Shown: one piece after another, positions 21,401 through 32,800 of the stretch
Layout: each line of letters opens with the position of its first letter
How positions within the stretch are numbered: position 1 is the first letter of the stretch
Origin: Sophora flavescens
Taxonomy: Eukaryota > Streptophyta > Magnoliopsida > Fabales > Fabaceae
DNA: 64,000 nt
Assembly (NCBI GenBank): GCA_030762895.1
Contig: CM061063.1
Location: forward strand, 213,946,667 to 214,010,666
Direction of reading: 5' to 3'
Translations under genes and position numbers: made by a program
Notes under the pieces: model-generated
The model's database searches: none
What the model was told of the DNA's origin: nothing
Seen by the model: the letters and a program-made list of their open reading frames with translations, nothing else

Positions 21401-24260
21401 TACATATGGATCGGTCGGATAGCCCACATGCACGGGAGGACACTTGTGGGGGTTTCGCAGACCCGATCACGCCTACGCCCGCTGATTCTAGTGTAAGTTT
21501 ACATGCATGTTATATACTGTCTTTAGTCCTTCTTGTTAATGTAAGTTTATAATATTACAACCCTCTATTTTATCATTTTTTTTTGTCCATACAGACATCA
21601 CAGGCCCATAGGAAACGGGGTAGAGGAGCCACCTCGTTGAAGAAACTAAAGAAGGACAGGCGGAGCGGACGTAAGCTTGAGGTGTCCTTCGATGCTAATC
21701 TAAATGCCCAGGGACCCCGTGCTAAAGAATTTAATAAGTGGGTGTTTCTACAAGCGAAGCAAGACGTAAGCATCAACTACAACCATCGGAATGACGTTCC
21801 CGCGTAACGTTAAGGATCATATTTGGGAGGCTATCACGGTATTTTACCTTTACATTCGTTTGATTTACATTATTAGATAATTATCCGAGTTATAATCCAT
21901 CCAGTTGTTATATATGCATCTAATGTGTAGGTAGCTTGGATCGTGCCAAATGACGAGGATCATCGTCATAAATGTATGAAAATGGCATCAAAGCGTTGGA
22001 ATGGGTTCAAGCATGATCTTACCGAGATACTATGTATCCGGGAAGAAGCGGCTTGATAAAATGTTCTCGATTATCCCCGGATTGATCGTGGATACTTGGG
22101 ATATGTTTGCCAGGAGTCGACAGGATGGAGAATTTCAGGTTGGTTGATTAAGTTAATTTTGTATGCTTATTATAGATCATTTAACTGTATTTAATTATGT
22201 GTTTTTGTTTGAATAGGCTAAGGCAAATAAGGGTTGGCAGAATCAGGCGAAGAACATCCACCGCCACACCATGTCTCAGGGTGGGTACCATACTCGGATC
22301 CAGCAGATGATGGTGGATAGGCTGAGGGCGAAGCAGGAAGAGCACTCTGCTAGGATTGAAAGAGGAGAGGTGCCTGAGGGCACACCATCAAGTCCTCTCA
22401 TCGGGACATCGACCGCGAGGATGTCTGGTTAGCCGGCCGCATGACAAAGGCGGGATCTTTTAAAGCTGATGCCACTCACGAAGTGGCAGATAAGATTGTA
22501 AGTAAATAATTAACTTGATTTCAATTGATATTTATATAGATATTTGCAACACTTTTCACTTGCACGTTTTTTCATTGTAGATGGATCTTAAAGCAAAATC
22601 CTCCCAGGGCGCATTCGTCCCTTCTGGACGGCAGGACGTCTTGATGACTGCTCTAGGCAAGAAAGACCATCCTGGTCGGGTTCTCGGTGTTCCTGGGAAC
22701 GTGACCATCAAACAATATTATGGCAAGTCTGCTTCACGAAAGCGGGTGGTCAATGAAGCATCAATTTTGGCTGACATTACTCAAAGACCTCATGACTAAC
22801 CCGGATATTACAACACATCTCGATGCAAGGCTTAATAGCCAACCCGAATTCAAGCAGGCGCTTGCCAGAGAGCTTTCCTCTGTCGGTACATCGCAGGACA
22901 CCGCAAGGCTTGCCAACGCTTCACATGTGAGCACAAAAGAGAGTTTTAGTATGGCACATGTGGAGGACGATGAGTTGGCAGCTAGGGAGCGGGAGTTGGA
23001 AGTCCAGCGCCATGAGCATGAGTTGGAAATGAAAATGCGTGAGCTTGAGTTGGACTCCAAACGACGTGAGCTCGAAATGTTAGCAAAGGTATTTATTCAT
23101 TATTAATGTCCAAATTAGTCAAATAATTACTTGTGTTTTTTTTAATTATCAAAAACTTATATATTTTATTTTTCCTAAACTGAAGGCCAAGTCGACGTCG
23201 GTGTCGCTGTCACCTATCACTCGTTTGTTCTCACTTGGTGAGGATTATGCGTATGAGATTTTTGAATGTCCATTGGATCACGATGGATGGGTGGCACGCC
23301 CAGATCAACAGAGGATATTTTCCTTCGTTGGTGACGATCTCGGGAACGCCTGCAGAAACAACGTCTGGATGAACAGCAATGTCATCAGTCTCTGGTGCAC
23401 GTAAGTTAATTTTAATTTTATAATATATTTATTTTTGGTATTTTTCCATTTAATAATTTATTTTAATTTCAATATATATATTATGTAATTAACATCCACA
23501 CCTTTTTCATATCTTAGGTATCTCCATCGTCTTCAGCTTGATAAGGGCGTTGCATCAGTTTACGGTTTCTTAGATCCGTCAATCCTTCTGCCCGAGTTCT
23601 TTGCTGGCGATACATTGTGTAAATACATAGGGAACTTGTTGGGAGACAATCCGAAAGAATTATATCTGGCTCCCTACTGTATGGATGACCATTGGCAGTT
23701 GTTGGTACTTCACCCGTCTAGGCATACTGTCATATTCTTCTGCTCTCTCCACCATGATCCGCCACCGAAGGTGGTGGAAGCTGTAAATATGTAAGTAACT
23801 AATCTTAAATTTAATTTAAGTTTTAATATCAGTTGTTTTTAGTTTATTACACACTTGATAAATGAGTTTGTTAATTGATCGACATGATTATTTGTTTATG
23901 ATAGCGCGCTGAAGGCGAGTAGCATAAGTTGCGCCAACGGGAGAAGTAGGACTTCTAAGGCTAAAGCAAATCCTGTATGGAACATCCTCAAGGTTTGGTA
24001 GTTTATTTATCAAATAATTATTATTATAATTACTAATTTATGTGTATATTCAACTGACGTTGAAATTAATTTTGTTGGTAGTCTCGATTTCAACTTTGAC
24101 AGATTGGTCGTGCGGCTATTATGTGATGCTTCATATGCTGAACATAGTCTCCGCATCTATTACGGATGGATGGAAGAAGGTAATATTTAAACAACTTGTT
24201 AAATTATATATTATAGTTTTGAAGATGACTTGCATTGATGTTATTGTTATTATTTGAACG

Positions 24261-24914
24261 TGTTCCTGTCGGGATCCGGTTTATCGGAGACCTGCCGTGA
24301 ACGTTGAACCAAGGATGAATATCGGGGTTGTTTTAGGATTTGGCTTGACAGAATTCGGTGATTCCGGTCCTACGTATCCCGAAGGGAATCAAAGCCGGAC
24401 GTAGTTCTTGATTCGACCCTTGGCTGTGGTGATCTCGATCTCTTAATTTTGTATCGGACGAATACTAGGGAGCAAGGACTCTCTGATAGTCTCTTGGTCG
24501 GCACTAGTTTCTCTAATACGCTTAAGAGAGAGTCACCTCTGTTCAGTGAAAGTGAGTCTCTTATGAGGGGTACTCCTCCTTTTATAATAGAATTCCCCTA
24601 TCTCTTAGAGATCTGATTTATCTCTTAATATCTTTTAGAGATTTGATTTGTCTCTTAATATATTTTAGAGATCTGATTTGTCTCTTAATATCTTTTAGAG
24701 ATTTGATTTGTCTCTTAATATCTCTTTGAGATAATATCCCTTAATTTAAGGGATATTATCTCTTTTAATCAGATAAGGTTATTTTGGATAATATCAGGAT
24801 TTAATGTTAATATCTTATTCATTAATTAAGTGATCTCTGATTTATTATCCTTAATCTTCGGACTGGGCCGGGTACTTGAGCTCGGTGGCCGGGTTAGAAA
24901 CCTCGGCCCGTACA
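24261..24914 (-). repeat. 3' LTR of the Tat-like element
   Basis: 654 bp, ends TGTTCCTGTC/CCCGTACA as read on the plus strand. It is nearly identical to the other LTR, indicating a young insertion. It contains four to five tandem TTAGAGATCTGATTTGTCTC-like units (about 24600-24730). Confidence 0.93.
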
Positions 24915-24931
24915 CAAGCCCCCCAAGCTTT
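24915..24931 (-). promoter_or_regulatory. Polypurine tract of the Tat-like element
   Basis: On the minus strand CTTGGGGGGCTTG directly precedes the LTR start TGTACGGG. A diverged copy of this LTR/tract junction lies at about 25100-25130 (CATACACAAGCCCCCCCAAG), so the border region is partly duplicated. Confidence 0.7.
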
Positions 24932-25625
24932 GAGCTGTTGAAGTGTAAAAGCTTTCATGATGCTAGCCGAGCTCAGGAACTCGATTTCATTGTTTGTCTT
25001 TCAGGCGAGGTGAAGCCTTGAGCGTCACATTTTGTCCATATATATGCGTCCTTCATCTCGGTGAGTGGTTCGGGTGACCGAGCTTACGTCACTTTGCATC
25101 TCGGCTCATACACAAGCCCCCCCAAGCTCTGAGCCAATGGCATGGGAGCTTTCTGTTGGAGCCGAGGTTAGTCGTCGTGGAAGTGATTGCTTTGTGCTGA
25201 CGCCATGTTTTCTCGAGCCCCGAGATGGAGAAGAAATGTTACCCGTGTGACACGTGGCCTTCGTTGCACTGTTCTCGAGATTTTCTTTTTTGATTATGGC
25301 ATGCTTCTAGTTTCTCGTGAGGGCGGTTCAGTACCTTGACATTACTGCCACGTGTGACTTTCCCATTCGGTTTGTGAATTTGGTTAGAGATACGAGGGGA
25401 CGTTTCCCTGCCCTCGCCCAACTACCCTCATTAATGCGAGAGGCGGGTGTTGTCCTCGTCTTTCATAAATTAGGGCGAGGCCATGGGTAAAGGTGCTTCT
25501 GTGAACCCTAGACCCCTTTTCTCGCGTCATTTCTAACCCGAGCGTTCGTACTTTCCTCCTTCTGCAGGTATGCCCATTTCCTCTCTTTCAAGTTCCCTGT
25601 CTTTTTATTTCTTGATTACTCCTCC

Positions 25626-27732
25626 ATGGAATCTTCCTTTGAGGTATCCCAGGATGTCTCTTCTGGGATTCAGGTTGTTGAACCTGAAATCCTTCTAATT
25701 GGGGGACTCTCCCCATTCTTCCCCATCCTCTTCTCATGGTGGCGGTGGTGCCGCTGGTGCTTCTTCCTCCTCCGATGGGAGCAGCTCAGCCACTGCTGAT
25801 GCGGCTCCCACCCCCAAACGCCGCAGGCGTACCACCAGAGCGCCCAGGGTGCCATACCCTGATATCATCATTCCTGGGTACTTCTGGGTGAAGCCCGATG
25901 TAGGGGCTTTTCACTCGAACTTTAGGAACTTTGAATCCCTCTTTCCCCTACAAAACAAAATCTCTTCCCTCGAGGGCGGCGTTCAGTGTCTCCCATGTAC
26001 TGGGAATGAACATGTCTTCCTTCATCCCTCTCCAGGGGAGCCTTCCTTTACCTACGTATACAAGACCTTATTTGCACAAATTGGAGTCCGTCTTCCTTTT
26101 TCTGAGTTTGAGTGCGATGTCTTGAAGATTATGAATGTTGCTCCTACCCAGCTTCACCCGAACAGTTGGGCGTTTCTAAAGGCCTTCCAGATCCTGTGTG
26201 AGCAGATAGGCATAGTGGCCACTGCTCCCATCTTTCTTTATTTTTATAAGGTTAGGTTTGGGGACCGGGTTGGCTGGATCTCCCTCAGTGGGGCCGAGTC
26301 GGGAGGTATTATTGGACTCTACAAGAGTTCGTACAAGTCCTTCAAGTCGGACTTTTTCAAAGTCCGGCCCACTGTCGGGCACGAGTCTTTATTTTATGAC
26401 TCGGATGGAGTTTCCAGATTTCCCCTTTACTGGCAACCCCACCCCACCAAATTCAATAGTTATGATATCGGCTGCATGACGGCGCAGCAGAGAGCCGACG
26501 TTGAGTTCCTAAAACTCTATCCTCGGCCATTGCCCTGTGGTAGACTTTTGTTGCTTCCTAAGTCATCAACCCGGCAAGCCGATTTTGAGTGTAAGTAGTA
26601 GCTGTTAGGTGTTTTACTTATTTAACCATGCATTCGTATCTAACCTGCTCATCTCTTTGCAGTGATAATGGGCAAGTTCAACTACAAAGCTTTGGTGAAG
26701 AAGTCATCTGCAGGCGGATCAGCTGCTGCTGCCGATATTAAGGGAAAAAAGAAGAAGTCTACTGAAGCTTCCGAGCTTAATACTCGTCCTTTGAAGAAGA
26801 CAAGAGCTGATCCGGCACCCGAGGTGCCAACCGGAAACTCTCCCCCGCACCTGATGATAGGGGAGACTCCTCCTTCCGGAATCCGGCCGAGCAGTGCTCC
26901 CTTGGTGACCGACCTTACTTCGGACACCAAGTGGTATAATGGTAATTGTAATCCTGGGATTAGCTCTCTCTGGGGCAACGAGTGCGATCCTGGTGGCCTG
27001 ATTGACTGCCAGGTGCTAAAGCCATCTGATGCTCGGCTGCTGCTAGAACAGGGCCCCGAGGGAAGTATGGAGGCGGCTGGTGCTTATGCCCTCCGCATTG
27101 CTTCCATTACCCGCTTCTGGAGCCAGCACCTTGCTGAAAATGCGAAGAAGATAGAGGCGATGAGGGCGGATGCAGCCCGAGCTTTGAGGGTGAGAGATGA
27201 GCTTACTCAGGCCATGGCCAAGTGCGAGGAACAAAGTCGGGTCATCGGGCAGATGAAGGCCCAGAAGATGCAGCTGGAAGAAAGCCGTGCTACTCTTACA
27301 GCCGAGTTAGAAGTGGGAAGAGCTGACCGACTCAACCTTCAGAATATAGTGAAAGGGCTGGAAGCCGAGAAGGAAGCTATCCCGGAGTTGTGGAAGTTGC
27401 TGGAGGACGAGAGGGAGGCGAATCAGAAGCTCCGTGCTGATTTAGCCGTGAAGGCCGAGACGTCAATCATGAGGGAGCATGTAAACGGTTTCGCTCGAGC
27501 CGTGAAGCAACTCCAGCACTTCAACCCTACTGCCGACTTCTCGAGCGCCGACGTGGATAAGGATTTTAACCAAGATGGGATACTTGTGCCATTAGCCGAT
27601 CTTGAAGATGAGGATGAGGCCTCAACTCAGGGAGAAGAGGGTGAGGTCCAATTGGACGAGGAAGGTGAAATGGGCCGACCTGGCCAGGTAGACCTGATTG
27701 CTCCTGACGTCGATGTGGACCTCGAGTCATGA
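25626..27732 (+). CDS. Antisense ORF of Tat-like element (Transposase_28-like, coiled coil)
   Basis: Exon 1 runs from the ATG at 25626 to 26590 and exon 2 from 26663 to 27732, with a 72-bp GT-AG intron that keeps the frame (GAG T|TG ATA ATG). A G-run near 25700 causes a one-base frameshift after the first 25 codons, so this copy is probably disrupted. The first exon carries the region called 'putative gypsy type transposon' in plants, with APTQLHPNSWAFLKAFQILC and YKVRFGDRVGW. The second is a long charged coiled coil (about 27100-27480) with an acidic tail (27600-27720). Function is unknown; such genes are carried antisense by Tat-lineage elements. Pyrimidine-rich sequence upstream (25540-25600) could be its leader. 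Confidence 0.72.
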
Positions 27733-27901
27733 TGTTGTATAAGTAGTTTTAAGGTTAACTCATGTATTATGTGTATTCGGGGGTTTCCCCTTTTACCTTA
27801 GTGAAACTTCTTCAGATATTTTTGAATCTTATTTATATTTTGGTAATTTTTCCGATGTCTTATGGATTCGGTGTGTTATCCTTTTTTTTTTTTTTTTTGG
27901 C

Positions 27902-28293
27902 GTCAAGTGTAAGTAGTTTCTTTTCTTACTGAGGAGCCGAGCGCAAGTAGTTTCTTCTCTTACTTAGGAGCCGAGTATAAGTAGTTTCTTCTCTTACTTA
28001 GGAGTCGAGTATAAGTAGTTTCTTCTCTTACTTAGGAGCTGAGTATAAGTAGTTTATTCTCTTACTTAGGAGCCGAGTATAAGTAGTTTATTCTCTTACT
28101 TAGGAGCCGAGTATAAGTAGTTTCTTCTCTTACTTAGGAGCCGAGTATAAGTAGTTTATTCTCTTACTTAGGAGCTCAGTATAAGTAGTTTCTTCTCTTA
28201 CTTAGGAGCCGAGTATAAGTAGTTTCTTCTCTTACTTAGGAGCTAAGTATAAGTAGTTTCTTCTCTTACTTAGGAGCCGAGTATAAGTAGTTT
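27902..28293. repeat. 34-bp minisatellite in the leader of the Tat-like element
   Basis: About eleven copies of a 34-bp unit containing GAGTATAAGTAGTTTCTTCT, with period 34 from 27973 onward. It runs up to the primer-binding site, so in the element's own orientation it is the start of the 5' leader. Confidence 0.92.
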
Positions 28294-28330
28294 CTTGTGG
28301 TCGTGGGTTCGAGCCCCACGGTGGGCGCCA
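28294..28330 (-). promoter_or_regulatory. Extended tRNA-Lys primer-binding site
   Basis: Two bases from the LTR, the plus strand reads like the 3' half of a plant lysine tRNA (CUU anticodon) through its CCA end: GTGGGTTCGAGCCCCAC T-arm, then GGTGGGCGCCA. By my recollection of that tRNA the match is 37 nt, reaching back to the anticodon stem, against the usual 18 nt or less. It is not a tRNA gene because the 5' half is absent. Confidence 0.75.
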
Positions 28331-28332
28331 AA

Positions 28333-28986
28333 TGTTCCTGCCGGGATCCAGTTTATCGGAGACCCGCCGTGAACGTTGAACCAAGGATGAATATTGGGGT
28401 TGTTTTATGATTTGGCTTGACAGAATTCGGTGATTCCGGTCCTACGTATCCCGAAGGGAATCAAAGCCGGACGTAGTTCTTGATTCGACCCTTGGCCGTG
28501 GTGATCTCGATCTCTTAATTTTGTATCGGACGAATACTAGGGAGCAAGGACTCTCTGATAGTCTCTTGGTCGGCACTAGTTTCTCTAATACGCTTAAGAG
28601 AGAGTCACCTCTGTTCAGTGAAAGTGAGTCTCTTATGAGGGGTACTCCTCCTTTTATAATAGAATTCCCCTATCTCTTAGAGATCTGATTTATCTCTTAA
28701 TATCTTTTAGAGATTTGATTTGTCTCTTAATATCTTTTAGAGATCTGATTTGTCTCTTAATATCTTTTAGAGATTTGATTTGTCTCTTAATATCTTTTTG
28801 AGATAATATCCCTTAATTTAAGGGATATTATCTCTTTTAATCAGATAAGGTTATTTTGGATAATATCAGGATTTAATGTTAATATCTTATTCATTAATTA
28901 AGTGATCTCTGATTTATTATCCTTAATCTTCGGACTGGGCCGGGTACTTGAGCTCGGTGGCCGGGTTAGAAACCTCGGCCCGTACA
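28333..28986 (-). repeat. 5' LTR of the Tat-like element
   Basis: 654 bp, same length and nearly the same sequence as 24261-24914. It is followed by the target duplication GAACG and the resumed CACTA gene. Confidence 0.93.
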
Positions 28987-29384
28987 GAACGTGTCTAGGC
29001 ATTTATCGATCAATCGCCTATTCAAGAAGATGAGTTAAGAGACTTGAGGATGCGCTTCGCTGAATTCTTCTTCAAGTATGCGGCTGAAAAAGGAATTGAC
29101 AACATACCTCCGCACTACTTAGATAAATAGTTTTTTTGTTAGACTTTAGAAACTAATTAATAACATGTATATATATATATATATATATATCCTTAGATAG
29201 TTTTGTTTTTTAGACATTGGAACTAAAATTTATTTATATATATACATGGGTTTTGGTTTTAAGTCCCCCCATTGTTCAATTTTCCTTTGCAATTCTGTAA
29301 TGTGTGTGATATTACGTATTCTTGGGACTGAATGCGGGGATAGCTGAGGGAGTGATATTTTAAAACTGAATTTAAAAAAAAAAA

Positions 29385-29760
29385 ACCTATTAACGTCGGT
29401 TGTATCAAACAACCGACGTTAATAGTATTTTTATAAAATATACGATACACTATTAACGTCGATTGTTTATTACAACTGACGTTAAAATTAAACCTTTAAC
29501 GTCAGTTCTTTATAACAACTGACGTTAGTTTTAACAAAATCAACGTCCGTTGTATTAAAGAACTGACATTAATAGTTTTAGTTTAATGTCAGTTGTTTAA
29601 AAAACCGACGTTAATTCTTACAAAATTAACGTCGGTTTTGTTAAGGAACTGACGTTAATAGTGTTATATTTAACGTCAGTTCTCAACTGACGTTAAAATA
29701 TTAACTATTAACGTCAGTCAGTATTCTGACGTAAAAAATCAATTTTAACTGACGTAAAAA
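29385..29760. repeat. CACTA right subterminal repeat array
   Basis: More than a dozen AACGTCGGTTGT/AACTGACGTTAA units in inverted pairs, mirroring the left array at 17985-18240. It borders the terminal CACTAGTG at 29771-29778. Confidence 0.87.
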
Positions 29761-29833
29761 GCACTTATTGCACTAGTGGATTAAGAGATCCTATCGAGTT
29801 TCGAGTCACGAAATTTTTTAAGAGGGGTAGTAA

Positions 29834-32800
29834 TGTAACACCCCGACTTTTCGCTGTTTTTTAATATCAGAAATTTATATAAATACGTTTATCTATTTAT
29901 CTGAGACTTAGAAAATGTTTTTAAATAAACCGAAACCTTATTCATACTCTACTAAATGGTAGAGAGTTACGATTGAAAATTAGGTTGAAAAGTCAGGCGA
30001 AACCCGGTTTGTGAATTTCACTGACAGTATGACTATACTGATCAGAAGACCTAATTTTAATTCATGAACGAAACACTTAAGGTTTTTATTTAATTTCCAA
30101 CTTTTTTGGTTATTTTGAAATATTTCACTAAAAAGTGAAATATTATATTTTATCCGGGCGATCTATTAATCGGGTAAGCGACGGAGCCGAATACAGGGTT
30201 TCGGGGACCGTTAGTGGATAATATCAATGAGTCATACAAGATGTCTCGCCTATGTGAGCATTTATGATACACATGGTAATGCTGACAATTTCTATGGAAA
30301 TTGCCTTTTGATCCTTAAACTTTCTATTAATTACATTTTGGTCCCTTATATAGTTTTCATGATATACTAAGTGAAATGGGTCAAATTCTTGCCATCTAAA
30401 CCCATTAAGGGTTGCGGCCTAGAGCCCAAATTTCATGACCAAAGAATAATTTTCATGATGCCATTTTAATTACCTAAGTTTCCTATGTCATGATTTTATG
30501 CCTTAAGCTATTTTCATGTTACAAAGTCAATTGGACTTGGGCTTTCTTGGCCCAAAAATGGCGCAAGGCCCATGGCCTGCTCATAAACTTGATGAGCCAA
30601 GCTCATTCAAGATCATTCTCATACTTTCTCACACTTTCTCACATATTTTCACACTTTCTCAAAAGCTCTCAAGTGTTCTAGCTTGTTCTTGTTTTCTCTC
30701 ACAACAAAGAAGCTTGGTTTGTGAAGGAACTTGAAGATTCCTTGCTTATCTTTCATTTCCAATAGGTGGTTCTTCATTCTCATCATCTCTAAGCTAGTGT
30801 TTCTTCAAATTATTTCATGATTTAAAGCTTTATTTTTCATGTTCATCTTAGTTGTTCTTAACTTTGATAAATCATAGAAAAATCCTAAAAATGTGAAACC
30901 AATTTCTATGTTCCTATTATCAACTCTACTATCATAATCCAAGAGTATGTTGAAAACCAAAATTTCCTCCCCCATTTTCTCATCAAGACCGAACCTATAG
31001 GGACGTTGGGAGGAAAGTTTTTGTTCATGTTTTTCATCAATGATCATGTATATTATCTTGTTAGTATATATGCTTGTTGAATTCAAGTTGTTTTGTCAAA
31101 CTAAAATCCCTAACCTCGTGCACTCACCATGGTCGAAAATAAGCATTTGAGGGATTGGAAGTTTTTGTTCTAATCTTTGTTATGTGTTTTAAAGACTTAA
31201 GTGCTTAGGATCATTAATCCAATAACTTAAGCAAATTTAGAAATTTTAGCCACAAAACCTAATGGAGGCCGTGACCTATCATAGAGGATTAGGTGATTTA
31301 TTTGCTTGATTTTAATTGGCTGATTGTGGTTTGTTGAAGGATAAAGAATCGTGTCGTATACGTGTATCGACGATTTCCAGATTCACGGCAAAGTTTTTAA
31401 TCGGAAGTTAAGTTCTTCGAGAGGTGAGAGGGGATTGCCTAAGGGATTTTTTCGATGGCTACGTGCTATCAAGTTGTTGGTCTGTATGATTTATATGTGG
31501 TTGTGGTGTTTGGTTTAGTCTGTTTTGAGTTGTGTTGTTTTTATCAAATCTGTGATGGTTTATCTGAATTTAAATTGTTTATCTACAGTTATATATTATG
31601 ATGTTGTGATGCATGATCTGCCTGGGAATATTGCTATGATGTTGTTGATTGTTGTTTGAGGAGCCTGACAATGGTTAGTGCACAATCAATTAATCAGATA
31701 AAAGCTTTAAGAAGACGTTACGGGGAATATTCAATAGTTAATTGAGTAATATTGGAAGATATTATGATTTAAAATAATTATTTGATAAAATAATGATTAT
31801 TTGAAAATATTATTATTTTAATGATTTATTAGTGTAAAAGCAATTTATGAGTCACAATGAGGACATAACCGTGAAATTATTTTTGTACTAATAATTTTTA
31901 CATAAGAAATTCCATAATGTTATAAAAAGTTATTTTTATGAAATTAATCTTCGGAAATAACTTAATTATGACTTTAGAAAATTATTTAAGTGGAAAAAGC
32001 ATAGATTTGTCTTAAATGACTTTAAAAATGTTTAACGACGGCAATTTGGGAAAAGTATCGACGGCAAGTGTTTCTAAAACGGCAGTACGTGTTTTAAACT
32101 AAGTTTGAGCCTCAAGTGACTCTCTTTTTGAAACATAAGATTTTCAGAAAAAGATTTCAAGTAATTGATGATTTTATAAAGGAAATTCCAATTTTGAAAT
32201 GATTTTTCATAATCAAGTTTTACTCAACGACAGTATTTCCGACAGCTTGGATAAGTTGTGGGGTTATGGTTTTGGATTTGTTTTTCATAGAACGAAAAGG
32301 ATGTAAACGGTGAAATGGACTTAGTAACCGAGACATCGAGGTATTTGTGTTCTTACGACTTTAAGGACTTTGTGTCCCATGTTAACGATGAAAATTTTAA
32401 GACATTGAAAACTACAATGGTCCTAAGCTTTTGAGTTTTGACAAGGAAAGATTGAACACGAAGAAAAACGATGAAAACAAAACGTTTTACATGCATTTTT
32501 GGCAGACATGCCTATGAGGTTAATCATTATATCTTGAGGATATTCATGTCTCGACGTATCATTGTATCTTGGTGGTCAATGAAAACCATACACGACGTTC
32601 TCATTGTGCCTTGTGTTGGACAATGGGCTATGGTAAAAACGACGTGCCTTATTTGGCAATCGAGTCTGATCAACTCATTCATACGACGTCGGGGGATCTC
32701 CGGAAATTAAGTAAAATGTTAGACGACGAATATTGAAGTGTTCGTGCATAATTTTCAAATGACGATGATCGGGTATGAGACCCATTGATATACTACTTGC

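Larger units (their letters stand above)
24261..28986 (-). mobile_element. Tat-like Gypsy derivative without gag-pol
   Basis: Two LTRs of 654 bp each (24261-24914, 28333-28986) are flanked by a perfect 5-bp target duplication GAACG (24256-24260, 28987-28991). A primer-binding site matching tRNA-Lys lies next to the right LTR on the minus strand and a polypurine tract next to the left LTR, so the element is minus-oriented. The 3.4-kb interior has no gag, protease, RT or integrase. It holds instead a plus-strand gene (25626-27732), antisense to the element, as known for antisense ORFs of Tat-lineage elements. It cannot move without proteins from a relative. Confidence 0.88.
21406..29130 (+). 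pseudogene. CACTA Transposase_24 plus Ulp1-like gene, interrupted
   Basis: The gene starts MDRSDSPHAREDT at 21406 (exon to 21492, next from 21595). It continues through a plant Transposase_24-type region, with frameshifts near 21793, 22020 and 22410, including TALGKKDHPGRVLGV (about 22650). A charged coiled coil follows (22940-23090), then an Ulp1-like C48 protease with MDDHWQLLVL (about 23680) and WSCGYYVM (about 24104), carrying the likely catalytic His and Cys. The Tat-like element interrupts it at 24261-28986; the last exon resumes in LRMRFAEFFFKYAAEKG and stops at 29130. In CACTA elements such proteins accompany transposition; the Ulp1 role is unclear. Frameshifts and the insertion make this copy inactive. 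Confidence 0.78.
17942..29778 (+). mobile_element. CACTA (En/Spm) transposon, 11.8 kb with nested insertion
   Basis: The ends are CACTAGTGGAAAA at 17942 and the complement of CACTAGTGCAATAAG at 29778, with a 3-bp target duplication GAT (17939-17941, 29779-29781): the signature of CACTA elements. Both subterminal regions carry many inverted TTAACGTCAGTT/AACTGACGTTAA units. The interior carries a broken Transposase_24 plus Ulp1-protease gene. No Tnp2-type catalytic transposase is recognisable, so it is probably non-autonomous. Without the 4.7-kb retroelement at 24261-28986 it would be about 7.1 kb. It interrupts the chromovirus. Confidence 0.93.

Noticed and set aside
25670..25855. A minus-strand coding frame in the Tat-like element
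   Set aside because: It overlaps the start of the better supported plus-strand gene and shows no retroelement protein motif.
28294..28330. A lysine tRNA gene
   Set aside because: Only the 3' half is present, it includes an encoded CCA as in a primer-binding site, and it lies two bases from an LTR.
23201..29130. A host Ulp1 SUMO-protease gene interrupted by a retroelement
   Set aside because: It sits between CACTA ends with a perfect GAT duplication and follows a Transposase_24 region, so it belongs to the transposon.
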